Below the pieces are notes generated by a model. It was not told where the DNA came from, ran no database searches, and saw only the letters and a list, made by a program, of their open reading frames with translations. The position numbers were made by a program, and so were the translations under genes. Shown here piece by piece: positions 1 to 7,549 of a DNA stretch of 36,668 bases. The stretch is from positions 1 to 36,668 of the forward strand of contig VGTJ01000038.1 in NCBI GenBank assembly GCA_016874775.1, read 5' to 3'. The DNA is from Deltaproteobacteria bacterium (lineage in GTDB: Bacteria; Desulfobacterota; Binatia; Bin18). Within the stretch, counting starts at the first letter, position 1. Each line of letters begins with the position of its first letter.

Positions 1-96
1 GGCCTACAGGTCTCCGACGATGAGTTTCAAGCGCTCAATATCAAACCCGGTAAGTTTCATGGCGATTGGAACTATACGCTTCTTCCTCGCTCTTAA
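1..96 (+). mobile_element. ISAzo13-family transposase, C-terminal end (partial)
   Basis: The first frame is open from base 1 and ends at TAA 94-96, giving 31 residues. They include VSDDEFQALNIKPGKFHGDWNY, in which the run ending in FHGDWNYT resembles the conserved C-terminus of DDE transposases of the ISAzo13/Rhodopirellula type (usually FHGEWNYTI). This is recognised from memory of the family, without a search. The rest of the gene lies left of the window, so the element cannot be judged complete. The right IS end should lie between about 97 and 121, because dioxygenase coding sequence resumes by 122. No terminal repeat can be defined from one end only. Confidence 0.65.
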
Positions 97-121
97 TCGG
101 TAACTTAATTCTTGCCCATGC

Positions 122-358
122 CTAACGGAGGAGGAGTCGGAGCAGTTGCTTGATGGTCTGATGACCTTTGCGTGTCAGGCGCCACGTACCTACACGCATG
201 CGTGGAAACCTGGTGATGTGGTGGTGTGGGACAACCGCTGTGTGCTGCATCGCGCGCGTCCGTTCGACCACGCCGAACCACGGGTGATGAAGCACACCCG
301 CGTGTCCGGCGATCCAGCTTCTGAGCTGGCCGTTCGGGGCGACCAGATTGCACAATAG
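122..358 (+). pseudogene. TauD/TfdA-family dioxygenase, C-terminal remnant next to IS
   Basis: An open frame of about 78 codons with no plausible start of its own reads into the C-terminal third of alpha-ketoglutarate-dependent TauD/TfdA dioxygenases. The segment WKPGDVVVWDNRCVLHRARP carries the distal iron-binding His (in CVLHRA) and is followed by HAEPRVMKHTRVSGD, with the Arg that binds the 2-oxoglutarate carboxylate. The N-terminal HxD half is absent. Coding sequence begins within about 25 bases of the transposase stop, so the gene was most likely cut by insertion of the IS element. It is almost certainly non-functional unless the missing part lies left of the element and the IS was misassembled. 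Confidence 0.75.
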
Positions 359-475
359 GCGAAACGAGGAATATCTTCGGTCCGCAAAGAGAAATTGGTG
401 CAGCGACGGAGCTAAGTGACGGATCTCGCGGAGGGATTCTTCACTTCGCTTTCGAGCTAGTCAGGCAACGTTTGT

Positions 476-1768
476 TTACTTCTCTGCTGTAATCTTTTCC
501 CTTCCATCTAGATATGGACGCAACGCAGGTGGAATGACCACAGAGCCATCTTCCTGTTGGTAGTTCTCTAAAATCGCAATCCACAGACGACCAATTGCGA
601 GACCCGAGCCATTCAGCGTGTGGACAAACTCAGGCTTCGCCTTTGGTTCGCGACGAAAGCGAATCTGCGCCCGTCGCGCTTGGAATGCCTCACAATTCGA
701 GCAGGATGAGATCTCGCGATAGGTATTCTGGCTCGGGAGCCACACTTCGATGTCATAGGTCTTGGCAGAACCGAAGCCCATATCGCCGGTGGACAAAACA
801 ACCGTCCGATAGGCGAGCCCTAACGTTTCAAGGACAGCTTCGGCATTGCGCGTGAGGGCTTCGAGTTCCTGATAGGAATCCTCTGGGCGTGTCAGCTTTA
901 CCAGCTCGACCTTATCGAATTGATGCTGGCGAATGAGACCGCGCACGTCTCTACCATAACTTCCTGCCTCCGAGCGAAAACACGGAGTGTAAGCGGTCAT
1001 CTTCATAGGTAACTGACTGTTATCGAGAATCTCGCCAGCGTAGATATTGGTGACGGGTACTTCCGCGGTAGGAATCAAATAAAAGTTGCGCTCGTCGGTC
1101 AGCTTAAATAGATCAGCCTCAAACTTCGGCAATTGCCCGGTGCCGTATAAAGTTTGGCTATTCACCATAAATGGTGGGAGTACCTCAGTGTAGCCATGTG
1201 TCTGCGTGTGCAGGTCGAGACAAAAGTTAATCAATGCGCGTTCAAGCCGGGCACCCAGGCCTTTCAGAATCGAGAACCGGGCACCGGTTATTTTTGTCGC
1301 TCGTTCGAGATCAAGAATGCCCAGTGCTGTGCCGACATCGACATGATCACGCGGAGTGAAAGAAAACTGCAGCGGCTCACCCCAGTGTTTCACGACCTGA
1401 TTAGCTGACTCATCAGCCCCAACCGGAACACTCTCATGCGGCAAGTTCGGCAGCGTCGCCAGCAGTCCATTGAGTTCGTTTTCCACTGCCGCGAGGTCAG
1501 CTTCGATAGCTGGCATACGCTCACCCATCTTACGCACCGCAGCGCCACGCTTCTCAGCTTCTTCCTTCTGGCCCGCTTTCATCAACTTGCCGATTTCCTG
1601 ACTCTCGCGATTACGTGCAGCTTTGAGGTCCTCGCCCTCACGGATAAGTGCCCGTCGCCGTTCATCAAGCGTCGTAAAGCTCTCCAGTGCCGCGAGCGGA
1701 AAGTTACGCTGTTCAAGTTTAGTTCGCACCACCGTCAAGTGGGTACGCAGAAGATTCACATCATGCAT
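476..1768 (-). CDS. serS: Seryl-tRNA synthetase
   Basis: This 430-residue protein charges tRNA-Ser with serine in the cytoplasm. Residues about 1-110 form the basic, charged helical tRNA-binding arm ([20 protein letters not shown] and following coiled coil). The class II catalytic core follows: motif 2 is in [20 protein letters not shown] and motif 3 in [20 protein letters not shown]. Length and start are normal for the family. A GAGGAG ribosome-binding site lies about 11 bases upstream of the ATG at 1768. It appears monocistronic, flanked by the IS-damaged dioxygenase and a toxin-antitoxin region. A tRNA-Ser(UGA) gene that it would charge is found at 10880. The assignment is secure. Confidence 0.98.
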   Translation of the reverse strand: MHDVNLLRTHLTVVRTKLEQRNFPLAALESFTTLDERRRALIREGEDLKAARNRESQEIGKLMKAGQKEEAEKRGAAVRKMGERMPAIEADLAAVENELNGLLATLPNLPHESVPVGADESANQVVKHWGEPLQFSFTPRDHVDVGTALGILDLERATKITGARFSILKGLGARLERALINFCLDLHTQTHGYTEVLPPFMVNSQTLYGTGQLPKFEADLFKLTDERNFYLIPTAEVPVTNIYAGEILDNSQLPMKMTAYTPCFRSEAGSYGRDVRGLIRQHQFDKVELVKLTRPEDSYQELEALTRNAEAVLETLGLAYRTVVLSTGDMGFGSAKTYDIEVWLPSQNTYREISSCSNCEAFQARRAQIRFRREPKAKPEFVHTLNGSGLAIGRLWIAILENYQQEDGSVVIPPALRPYLDGREKITAEK

Positions 1769-1854
1769 TGGTGTACATGCTCCTCACTACTGACCGCAAG
1801 TCAGGACAGTAACGTAGCGGTCTAGTTGGGACTGTCAACTGACTGATAAGTTTT

Positions 1855-2037
1855 CTATCGCAAGCGAATATTGATTCCCTCAAGAAAGTATCGTTGGCTT
1901 TTCCTATCAAAGCGAACACAACGTATTCTCTGTCCTTCAGTGAAACCTTTTTGTACGAGGTCAGCGTTCAGATCGTGCACTAGCTTTGCAAGTCTTGCTT
2001 TCGTAGTTTCGTTTTCTCTCGAAGCTTCGGGGAACAC
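1855..2037 (-). CDS. Hypothetical protein, possibly a C-terminal gene remnant
   Basis: A 60-codon frame can start at a GTG at 2037. The frame stays open upstream for about 30 more codons, to a TGA near 2120, with protein-like composition (RIATEPRSATADNLCRT) but no good start codon. It ends in RCVRFDRKSQRYFLEGINIR, a charged, beta-rich tail. No family is recognised. Because the reading frame looks coding before any start codon, it may be the 3' remnant of a longer gene rather than an intact small protein. It sits between serS and the PIN toxin gene on the same strand, about 150 bases from the latter. Confidence 0.3.
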   Translation of the reverse strand: MFPEASRENETTKARLAKLVHDLNADLVQKGFTEGQRIRCVRFDRKSQRYFLEGINIRLR

Positions 2038-2193
2038 TGTGCGGCAAAGGTTGTCAGCAGTGGCAGAACGCGGCTCCGTAGCGATTCGTCGTAGCCTCGT
2101 TTGTCGGCTGTCCAGTATTCACAGCCGCACAGGTCGGCAATTGCGGCGTGATCTACGCTCTATACTTATACTCGTCAGAGCAGGGGAAGGTAA

Positions 2194-2661
2194 TCAACTC
2201 AGGATCGTCATGCTCTGCAGGAAGGCTTGTGGTGTTGTGATCTTTAAGCCTGTACGAGCAGCGACTTGTCGGGTGAAGTGCCGGGTGTTTGTGGAGAGAA
2301 GCCAATCAGGTGCGGCCTTTAGAGCTGAGACGAGGACCGGAACGTCTGCTTGATGCCGAATCAGGTGACGATAGCGAGAAATCTCTTCTGAGCTGGGTAA
2401 AGGAACCGTTTCAGATTTGAGAAGCCGCACGAGCGTATCGTATGCGTCTATGGTCTCGGCAGCCAATGACGGGTCGGTGGTCAGCAGTGCGAGCAAATTA
2501 TCCTCAACTTCGCCGCGCACGTACTCGGCGAGGATAATGGTGAACGCTCCACGACGGGCATGGATGAGAATCGCACGAGAGACACTCCAAGGGGCATATA
2601 ATCCTTCGAGAAAGACTCCAGAATCGAGGAAGAGCCGCTGGATAGAACTACTTCCTTCCAT
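2194..2661 (-). CDS. PIN-domain toxin (VapC-like)
   Basis: This 155-residue protein is a PIN-fold ribonuclease. The first acidic residue is in RLFLDSGVFLEGLYAP, a conserved Glu lies in AEYVRGEVEDNL, and the later acidic cluster and strand are in HQADVPVLVSALKAAPDWLLSTNTRHF. Toxins of this class cleave RNA with Mg2+ when not bound by antitoxin. The ATG at 2661 is preferred because the PIN fold begins within 10 residues; the frame is open further upstream but overlaps the antitoxin gene. The start overlaps the end of the AbrB-type gene by 14 bases, the usual antitoxin-first arrangement, which implies translational coupling. The target RNA is unknown. Confidence 0.8.
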   Translation of the reverse strand: MEGSSSIQRLFLDSGVFLEGLYAPWSVSRAILIHARRGAFTIILAEYVRGEVEDNLLALLTTDPSLAAETIDAYDTLVRLLKSETVPLPSSEEISRYRHLIRHQADVPVLVSALKAAPDWLLSTNTRHFTRQVAARTGLKITTPQAFLQSMTILS

Positions 2662-2938
2662 ACAGCTCTTGGAACCGGCGACGACGGACGCGCTCCATGT
2701 TCTTCTGGGCCTGTTCAAGAGTGACACCTTGTGACATCAATGCCTCTTGGATGCGTCGGCACAAGCGATCGAGCGTCAGATCAGCCGGAACCATCATTAA
2801 GGCATCACCGATTTGAAGAAGCACAACCTCACTTCCCTTCGCGAGTTTATGTTTCTTGCGATAGGCAGCAGGGACGGTAATCTCTCCGTGTTCGCCGACA
2901 CGAATAGTACCAAGCGAGCGGGCCAATGATTCTGGCAT
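2648..2938 (-). CDS. AbrB/SpoVT-family antitoxin
   Basis: This 96-residue protein has an N-terminal swapped-hairpin DNA-binding domain: residues about 8-50 read GTIRVGEHGEITVPAAYRKK followed by HKLAKGSEVVLLQIGDAL. The C-terminal half is basic and helical (EQAQKNMERVRRRRFQELYG) and probably wraps the toxin. The start at 2938 is supported by a strong AGGAGG located 10 bases upstream; the frame is open to 3052 but the extra residues look non-conserved. The gene overlaps the PIN toxin gene by 14 bases. By analogy with VapB/AbrB antitoxins it should neutralise the toxin and repress the shared promoter. Confidence 0.8.
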   Translation of the reverse strand: MPESLARSLGTIRVGEHGEITVPAAYRKKHKLAKGSEVVLLQIGDALMMVPADLTLDRLCRRIQEALMSQGVTLEQAQKNMERVRRRRFQELYGRK

Positions 2939-3057
2939 CGGCAAAGAACCTCCTGGGACAATAGATACAGCCGAAGCGTAACGAGTCCTCCTCCGGTTCG
3001 CAAGCTGTTCAGATAGGCGAGGTTTAGTTTTACGCGCCAGCTCAACCTTCAAGACCG

Positions 3058-3311
3058 TTATGCTGCGCGCCGCCGTTTTTCGGTCCGTGCGACGAGCGCT
3101 TCTCGCGCGAGGTCGACCGCTTCGGCAATGACTTGGCGAGTCAATCGTCCATCATAGGCCTGCGATATCCACTTCCATCTTTTGCCTTGCGCTACATAAG
3201 AGAGAACATCTTTGACGAGAACGCGTGTCCCCTTAAAGGTAAGGGGCCACCACAAATTTTCGGATCGGAAATAATGTGCTCGCCGTATTCTTGGCGTTTA
3301 CGTGTGGCCAC
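3058..3311 (-). pseudogene. DUF433-family antitoxin-like gene, frameshifted
   Basis: Two frames together make one DUF433 protein of about 84 residues. The first frame starts at GTG 3311 (GGAG four bases upstream) and reads VATRKRQEYGEHIISDPKIC then GG. The second frame continues with PLTFKGTRVLVKDVL and a helical C-terminus (LTRQVIAEAVDLAREALVAR) to TAA at 3058. The switch falls in the C-run near 3242-3247, where one extra base would restore a single frame. DUF433 proteins are small DNA-binding antitoxin-like proteins, normally paired with a DUF5615 PIN-like toxin. No such toxin gene is adjacent here; the next genes are the AbrB/PIN pair. Confidence 0.65.
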
Positions 3312-3357
3312 AGAACTCCTACTCCCACAACGCGCGCACGTGGAATACAAACCCTGG

Positions 3358-3924
3358 TCATTCAGGATCGCCGCTGACTGAAGTTGGGTTGTCTAGCGTT
3401 TCGACGGGTTGACCTGGTCGATAGATGTATACTCGTTGTTCCAGTGGATCGATGAGCCAACCGAGGTGGGCGCCGTTGTCGATGTACTCTTGCATCTTTT
3501 CTACCAGGTCTGGCAGCTTGTCTGTTTGTGAACGGACCTCGACAACAAAATCTGGGCAGATTGGTGCAAACCTTGCCCGCTGAGCTTTGGTCAAGGCCGC
3601 CCAACGCTCACGGCGTATCCAGGATGCATCGGGGGAACGAATGGCACGGTTGGGCAGTGTGAAGCCTGTTGAGGAATCGAACGACAGACCGGTGCCGTCT
3701 TGTTTTGCCCATGCGGTGAGGGAGAAAAACGTTTCGCCGCTGCGCCAGCCACTTTCTGATCCGGTTGGAGGCATGATGCTTAATTCTCCTTGTGCCGTGA
3801 GTTCTAGTCGTAGTTCAGAGTTCTCTTGGCAGAGCAACTCAAATTGCTCTTCAGTCAAATGGACTCCTTGGACATTGATTTTGACTGGCCAAGTCAGTTC
3901 GTACGTTACTGATGGTGGTCTCAT
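3358..3924 (-). CDS. Uma2-family endonuclease (DUF820)
   Basis: This 188-residue protein has the PD-(D/E)XK-like Uma2 fold: an N-terminal strand-helix (VHLTEEQFELLCQENSELRLELTAQGELSIM), the conserved substrate region SPDASWIRRERW, and the catalytic-type strand CPDFVVEVRSQTDKL followed by KMQEYIDNGAHLGWLIDP. The E of LELTAQGE, D of SPDAS and D/E of PDFVVEVRS fit the expected acidic set. The ATG at 3924 has an AGGAG seven bases upstream. Such genes are abundant in cyanobacteria, Chloroflexi and environmental proteobacteria, often in many copies and near toxin-antitoxin loci. Their biological role is unproven, so only the fold is claimed. Confidence 0.85.
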   Translation of the reverse strand: MRPPSVTYELTWPVKINVQGVHLTEEQFELLCQENSELRLELTAQGELSIMPPTGSESGWRSGETFFSLTAWAKQDGTGLSFDSSTGFTLPNRAIRSPDASWIRRERWAALTKAQRARFAPICPDFVVEVRSQTDKLPDLVEKMQEYIDNGAHLGWLIDPLEQRVYIYRPGQPVETLDNPTSVSGDPE

Positions 3925-4045
3925 AAATGCTCCTTATGATTAGCAAAGTTTAGGAGCTTGGTGATAGGTTTTCAACGGTAGAGAAGGTTTGAGATGCTGT
4001 GGTGAAACTCGAGAAGACGTTGAGCTTCGAGAGAGATGAAGAGAG

Positions 4046-4066
4046 ATTCTTCGCTTCGCTCAGAAT
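4046..4066. repeat. REP-like palindromic element, ATTCT...AGAAT type
   Basis: ATTCTTCGCTTCGCTCAGAA followed by TGACA is a short dyad (ATTCT/AGAAT around GC-rich centres) in the 3' flank of the MauG-like gene. A degraded relative, GATTCTTCACTTCGCTTTCGA, lies at about 435-455. The sequence type is familiar as a dispersed intergenic repeat in environmental genomes. Only these two copies can be seen here. Confidence 0.5.
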
Positions 4067-4080
4067 GACAGTAGGGTGGC

Positions 4081-5235
4081 TTACGGAGTCGCCCCTTCTT
4101 TAGCCAATGCTTCTACATTGTCCCCGGTGAGGCTGTGTAAGAAGGCAAGCAGAGCGCCTTTTTGTTGGAGTGAGAGATGCAGGGGAGAAATCTTTGGATC
4201 TTGTCCATCACTTCCGGTGCCGCCACGGTCGTAGTAGTCCACCACGTCTTCTAACGTGAGCAACGCGCCATTGTGCATGTAGGGAGCTGTCCGTGCGACG
4301 TTGCGTAACGAGGGGGTTTTGTAACGCCAGAGGTCGGTTGGGTCGTTGGTGATTTCGTATCTTCCACGATCTTGCTCTGGCGGGGTGAGTACTTCGTCAA
4401 CCTGGGAGCGTGGCATTTTCACCATGAGCCCACCGCCCAACTCGACATCAACTAGCTTGTCTGGAATGAGTCGGAGCTGTGCAACCCCGGTGTTGTGAAA
4501 ACCTTGGTTGGTGAACAAGGCCGCGTCCTTGGTGATGGTGTGGCAGGTGATGCATTGTCCCTTGCCGGAGAAGAGCTTGAATCCGGCTTTTACTTCTTCA
4601 CTTATTGCGGTCTGATCTTTGCCAAAGTACCAACGGTCAAACGGTGAGTTTCCTGAGAGGAGTATTCGCTCGTAACTCGCCAGCGCTTTCCCCAGGGTTG
4701 AAATGCTTACGCCTTCACCGAATACTTTGTGAAACTGCTCTTCATAGCCAGGGAGCCGTCGCACTTTTTGGATGACATATCCCATTGAAGGATTTGCCAT
4801 TTCTACTGGATTGGTTAGTGGACCAATAATCTGGTCTTCGAGGGTGAACTCGCGGCCATCGTGAAACAGTACCCGGAGATAGGCGACGTTGTACAATGCT
4901 GGTGAGTTGCGCTTGGTCGATTGCCCATTCATGCCAACGGCTAGTCGTGTCTCGTTAACCGTAAAGCCTTGGGTTGGGAGATGGCACATGGCGCAAGACA
5001 TGGTGTCATTCGGTGATAAACGACGATCGAAGAAGAGGCGGCGGCCTAAGGCGATTTTTTCTGGAGTGAGGGGATTGGTTTCTGGAACGGGAACCGATGG
5101 AAGACCTAGGGGGGCTGGGGACAGCTGTGAAGAGAGACTGAAGGTTGGAGCAAACAGGTGATAGGGAACAAGGAACAGGGAACAGGCAAGAAGAAGAAGG
5201 AGAATACGTTGTTGCCTGAGGCCGTTGATCTTCAT
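4081..5235 (-). CDS. Di-haem cytochrome c peroxidase/MauG-like protein of the mtoX operon
   Basis: This 384-residue periplasmic protein has an N-terminal signal segment (QQRILLLLLACSLFLVPYH) and two c-type haem sites: CAMCH at residues 81-85 and CITCH at 228-232. The spacing and the flanking motifs (FDRRLSPNDTMSCAMCH, YNVAYLRVLFHDGRE, RTAPYMHNGALLTLEDVVDYY) are those of the CcpA/MauG family. Its ATG overlaps the stop of the SCO gene by four bases, so the two are translationally coupled. In known methanethiol oxidase loci a MauG-like gene accompanies mtoX and SCO, and a role in maturing the oxidase is proposed. A simple peroxidase role is the alternative. Confidence 0.9.
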   Translation of the reverse strand: MKINGLRQQRILLLLLACSLFLVPYHLFAPTFSLSSQLSPAPLGLPSVPVPETNPLTPEKIALGRRLFFDRRLSPNDTMSCAMCHLPTQGFTVNETRLAVGMNGQSTKRNSPALYNVAYLRVLFHDGREFTLEDQIIGPLTNPVEMANPSMGYVIQKVRRLPGYEEQFHKVFGEGVSISTLGKALASYERILLSGNSPFDRWYFGKDQTAISEEVKAGFKLFSGKGQCITCHTITKDAALFTNQGFHNTGVAQLRLIPDKLVDVELGGGLMVKMPRSQVDEVLTPPEQDRGRYEITNDPTDLWRYKTPSLRNVARTAPYMHNGALLTLEDVVDYYDRGGTGSDGQDPKISPLHLSLQQKGALLAFLHSLTGDNVEALAKEGATP

Positions 5236-5942
5236 GGGGATTCACGAGTGGCTGATTTTTGAGTGGTTTCGAGGAGAATCGTCTCAATGTCATTGAGGAC
5301 AAGTTGAGCGCTGAAGAGACCGGTACTGTAGATGTTCCGTACATTATGATGCTGGTCAACCAGGTACACTTTGAGAACGTGACGGAAGAGGCCGCTCCAT
5401 TCGCCGTTGTCTTTTGTCAATCTCGCGACGGGTTGATTAAAATCATCGAGAATCGGTTGCAACTCTGTCGTCGTTGCACTGGTCAAAAAGTGCCAGTCGG
5501 TGTGTGGTGTTAGCTTCGCTTTGACTTCTGCCATGCGAGTAGGAGTATCTCGCTCCGGGTCAAAGCTCACTGAGAGAAGTGTCGCCCGCCGCGCAAGTTC
5601 CGGGCGTTGACTCAGGAGATGGTCGAGTTGATGCAAAACTGCTGCAGCAAGTGGGCAGCCGCCGACATCTGCACAGGATGTATACATGAAGGAGATGACG
5701 GCAATTTTATTTTTTGTCAGTGAGCGCAAATTGACACGTGTCCCTTGGGGATCCAGCAAAGAATGATCATGCACGGTATCGATGACTGGTAGGGTATAGG
5801 TGCCGGGTGGTGGCGGTGTGAATTGCGGTTGCAGAGCGTCGGGGATCGCGGTCGTGTGAGCGTTGGTACTCTGGGCGTAGGACAAGGAAGAAGAGAGAAT
5901 CACGACTGAAACGAGGAGAGCCAAGCAAAGATTATTGGACAC
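5232..5942 (-). CDS. SCO1/SenC-family copper chaperone with a CX5C metal motif
   Basis: This protein of about 236 residues has an N-terminal signal segment and a thioredoxin-like SCO domain. The copper motif reads SFMYTSCADVGGCPL, with Cys at about 90 and 96, hence CX5C instead of the textbook CX3C. The conserved metal-binding His is in FRHVLKVYLVD at about 188, with the standard spacing to YLVD. A GTG start at 5942 is preferred because CAGG lies eight bases upstream; a TTG at 5957 is the alternative. It lies between the methanethiol oxidase gene (147-162 bases upstream) and the MauG-like gene (4-base overlap). Delivery of copper to the oxidase is inferred from this context. Confidence 0.85.
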   Translation of the reverse strand: MSNNLCLALLVSVVILSSSLSYAQSTNAHTTAIPDALQPQFTPPPPGTYTLPVIDTVHDHSLLDPQGTRVNLRSLTKNKIAVISFMYTSCADVGGCPLAAAVLHQLDHLLSQRPELARRATLLSVSFDPERDTPTRMAEVKAKLTPHTDWHFLTSATTTELQPILDDFNQPVARLTKDNGEWSGLFRHVLKVYLVDQHHNVRNIYSTGLFSAQLVLNDIETILLETTQKSATRESP

Positions 5943-6008
5943 TTCTGAAACCTGCAAATTATAGCGGTTGTGTTTACCCTATTCCATAACATTCAACCCT
6001 CACCCTAG

Positions 6009-6031
6009 CCCTCTCCCTGCCAGGGAGAGGG
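6009..6031. repeat. REP-like palindrome CCCTCTCCCTG/CAGGGAGAGGG
   Basis: CCCTCTCCCTG (6009-6019) and CAGGGAGAGGG (6021-6031) form perfect 11-base arms around one base. The sequence before it, CCCTCACCCTAG, belongs to a dispersed repeat type known from many environmental proteobacteria. It lies between the oxidase and SCO genes and may attenuate or stabilise the polycistronic transcript; no T-run follows it. Confidence 0.6.
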
Positions 6032-6104
6032 GAGTGTAAGCGAAGCGCCTGGGAATATGGGAAGTGTCGGTGGTATGCTCAAGTGACGTTTGACGCGATA
6101 CGTA

Positions 6105-7454
6105 TCACTGCATGTTTGTTGCGACTCGCCGAGTATCGGTCCCCATGTTATCCGTGTAAATCTGATTCTTATAAAACTGATCCTGGCCGAAGTGCATGAT
6201 GTGCGGGCGACCGAGCTTCTCTTTGTTGAAATCGACCGTAAATGAATGTTTCAGGGCTTTGCCGTCCCAAGTGTAGGCTTTGAGGAACTGTTCGTTCGCT
6301 TCGCCTTTTTTGTCCCAGTTGGCTAGCAGTGAGGTCGTAAAGTAGACGCGCTTGCCATCCCATGACTGCGAAACCATATTCACTTGCGCGCCAATTTTTT
6401 GCTCGTGAATCATGCGTGGCTTGGTTGGGTCTGCGACATTGTATACACGGCAGGTGCCATCCATGAACGTATTGACGAAGAGAAATTGATCGTCAGCCGA
6501 GAGACTGATGTCGACTGGCAGTGGCACTTTCTTGGGATCGCCAATGTCGGCAACGGCCTTGGCAGCAAAAGTCCCATCTTCCTTCTGATTGATGAGCCAG
6601 ATCTTTGAGGTCAGAGCCGTGGCAGTAAATGCATAGTGATGTCGGGGTTGTAGTGCCCAACGAATTTCCAAAGGCGCGCCAGGGACCTCGAATGTTTGGA
6701 TAGGCTTACGGGCGTGGAAATCCCAGAGCACCATGGTGCTGCCAAAGCGTTTCATCGCTTCCGGGTCAGCGAGCATCTTGCCGAAGTCCATCATGTAATT
6801 GTTCCAACCCGTGAAAGACGAGGTCAACATGCGGTTGAGATGTGGCTGAATACGGACGTCGTAGCCATACTCGGCACCTTCGGGCATCCAGTAGGTCTGA
6901 ATGAATTTGCCCTCGTTGTTGTACTCGACGAGGCCCGTCTTGCCGCCGTGATCTTTCTCGTTTGAGAGTCCGGTGATGAGCATGCGGCCTGGTAGAGGAT
7001 AGAAGGTATGTGGCCCGACGACACCACCAGAATCTTTGACAAACGTATCAATGGTTTTGACTAACGCAGGTTTCGCTGGCGAAGCAGCGACGTCGAAAAC
7101 GAAAATTTTGCTGGTATCGAGGCCACCAAGCCAGAGATACCGACGGTCGTCGGTAAAGCCACCGTGATGGGCTTCGTGTTGTCCGCCAACGGAAACACTA
7201 GAGAGGACTTTCCCGTACTGATCTGGACGTTTGGGATTCGCACCAATTGTGACAAGTTTATCTGAACTGTCTCCCAACCCTTTATCGCCGAGCGTCCAAA
7301 TGTAGACGTAGTCTTCTTCACCGGTAATTTTGGGCAGATAGGGCGACTGGCAGGTTTCGTCAGCGCGTACCTGCGTAATGCTGACCGCGAGAAATGAGCA
7401 GACAAGTGCTGACCACAAGACCACGCGTCGCCAGACCAACTGATGCTGATTCAT
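6105..7454 (-). CDS. mtoX: SBP56/methanethiol oxidase (secreted, copper-dependent)
   Basis: This 449-residue protein belongs to the selenium-binding-protein (SBP56) family. The bacterial members oxidise methanethiol with O2 to formaldehyde, H2S and H2O2. A signal peptide (VVLWSALVCSFLAVSITQVRA) precedes a beta-propeller with His-rich motifs of the family: GGQHEAHHGGFTDDRRYLW, TFYPLPGRMLITGLSN, LQPRHHYAFTAT and LGRPHIMHFGQDQFY. A GAGGAG ribosome-binding site is well placed before the ATG at 7454. SCO and MauG-like genes follow on the same strand, which is the arrangement described for mtoX in Hyphomicrobium and others and favours the oxidase function over generic selenium binding. The divergent CoA-transferase gene shares a 95-base promoter region. 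Confidence 0.88.
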   Translation of the reverse strand: MNQHQLVWRRVVLWSALVCSFLAVSITQVRADETCQSPYLPKITGEEDYVYIWTLGDKGLGDSSDKLVTIGANPKRPDQYGKVLSSVSVGGQHEAHHGGFTDDRRYLWLGGLDTSKIFVFDVAASPAKPALVKTIDTFVKDSGGVVGPHTFYPLPGRMLITGLSNEKDHGGKTGLVEYNNEGKFIQTYWMPEGAEYGYDVRIQPHLNRMLTSSFTGWNNYMMDFGKMLADPEAMKRFGSTMVLWDFHARKPIQTFEVPGAPLEIRWALQPRHHYAFTATALTSKIWLINQKEDGTFAAKAVADIGDPKKVPLPVDISLSADDQFLFVNTFMDGTCRVYNVADPTKPRMIHEQKIGAQVNMVSQSWDGKRVYFTTSLLANWDKKGEANEQFLKAYTWDGKALKHSFTVDFNKEKLGRPHIMHFGQDQFYKNQIYTDNMGTDTRRVATNMQ

Positions 7455-7549
7455 AGAACTCTCCTCTCAAAGTACTTGTGCCACGCGACAAGAACAGCTA
7501 GCAAATCACTTCCTACGATGCAATGAGAGTAGGGAGTAAGGAGGGGCGT

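Noticed and set aside
6105-7454. Annotation simply as selenium-binding protein
   Set aside because: The signal peptide and the SCO and MauG-like partners fit the methanethiol oxidase branch better; no selenium genes are nearby.
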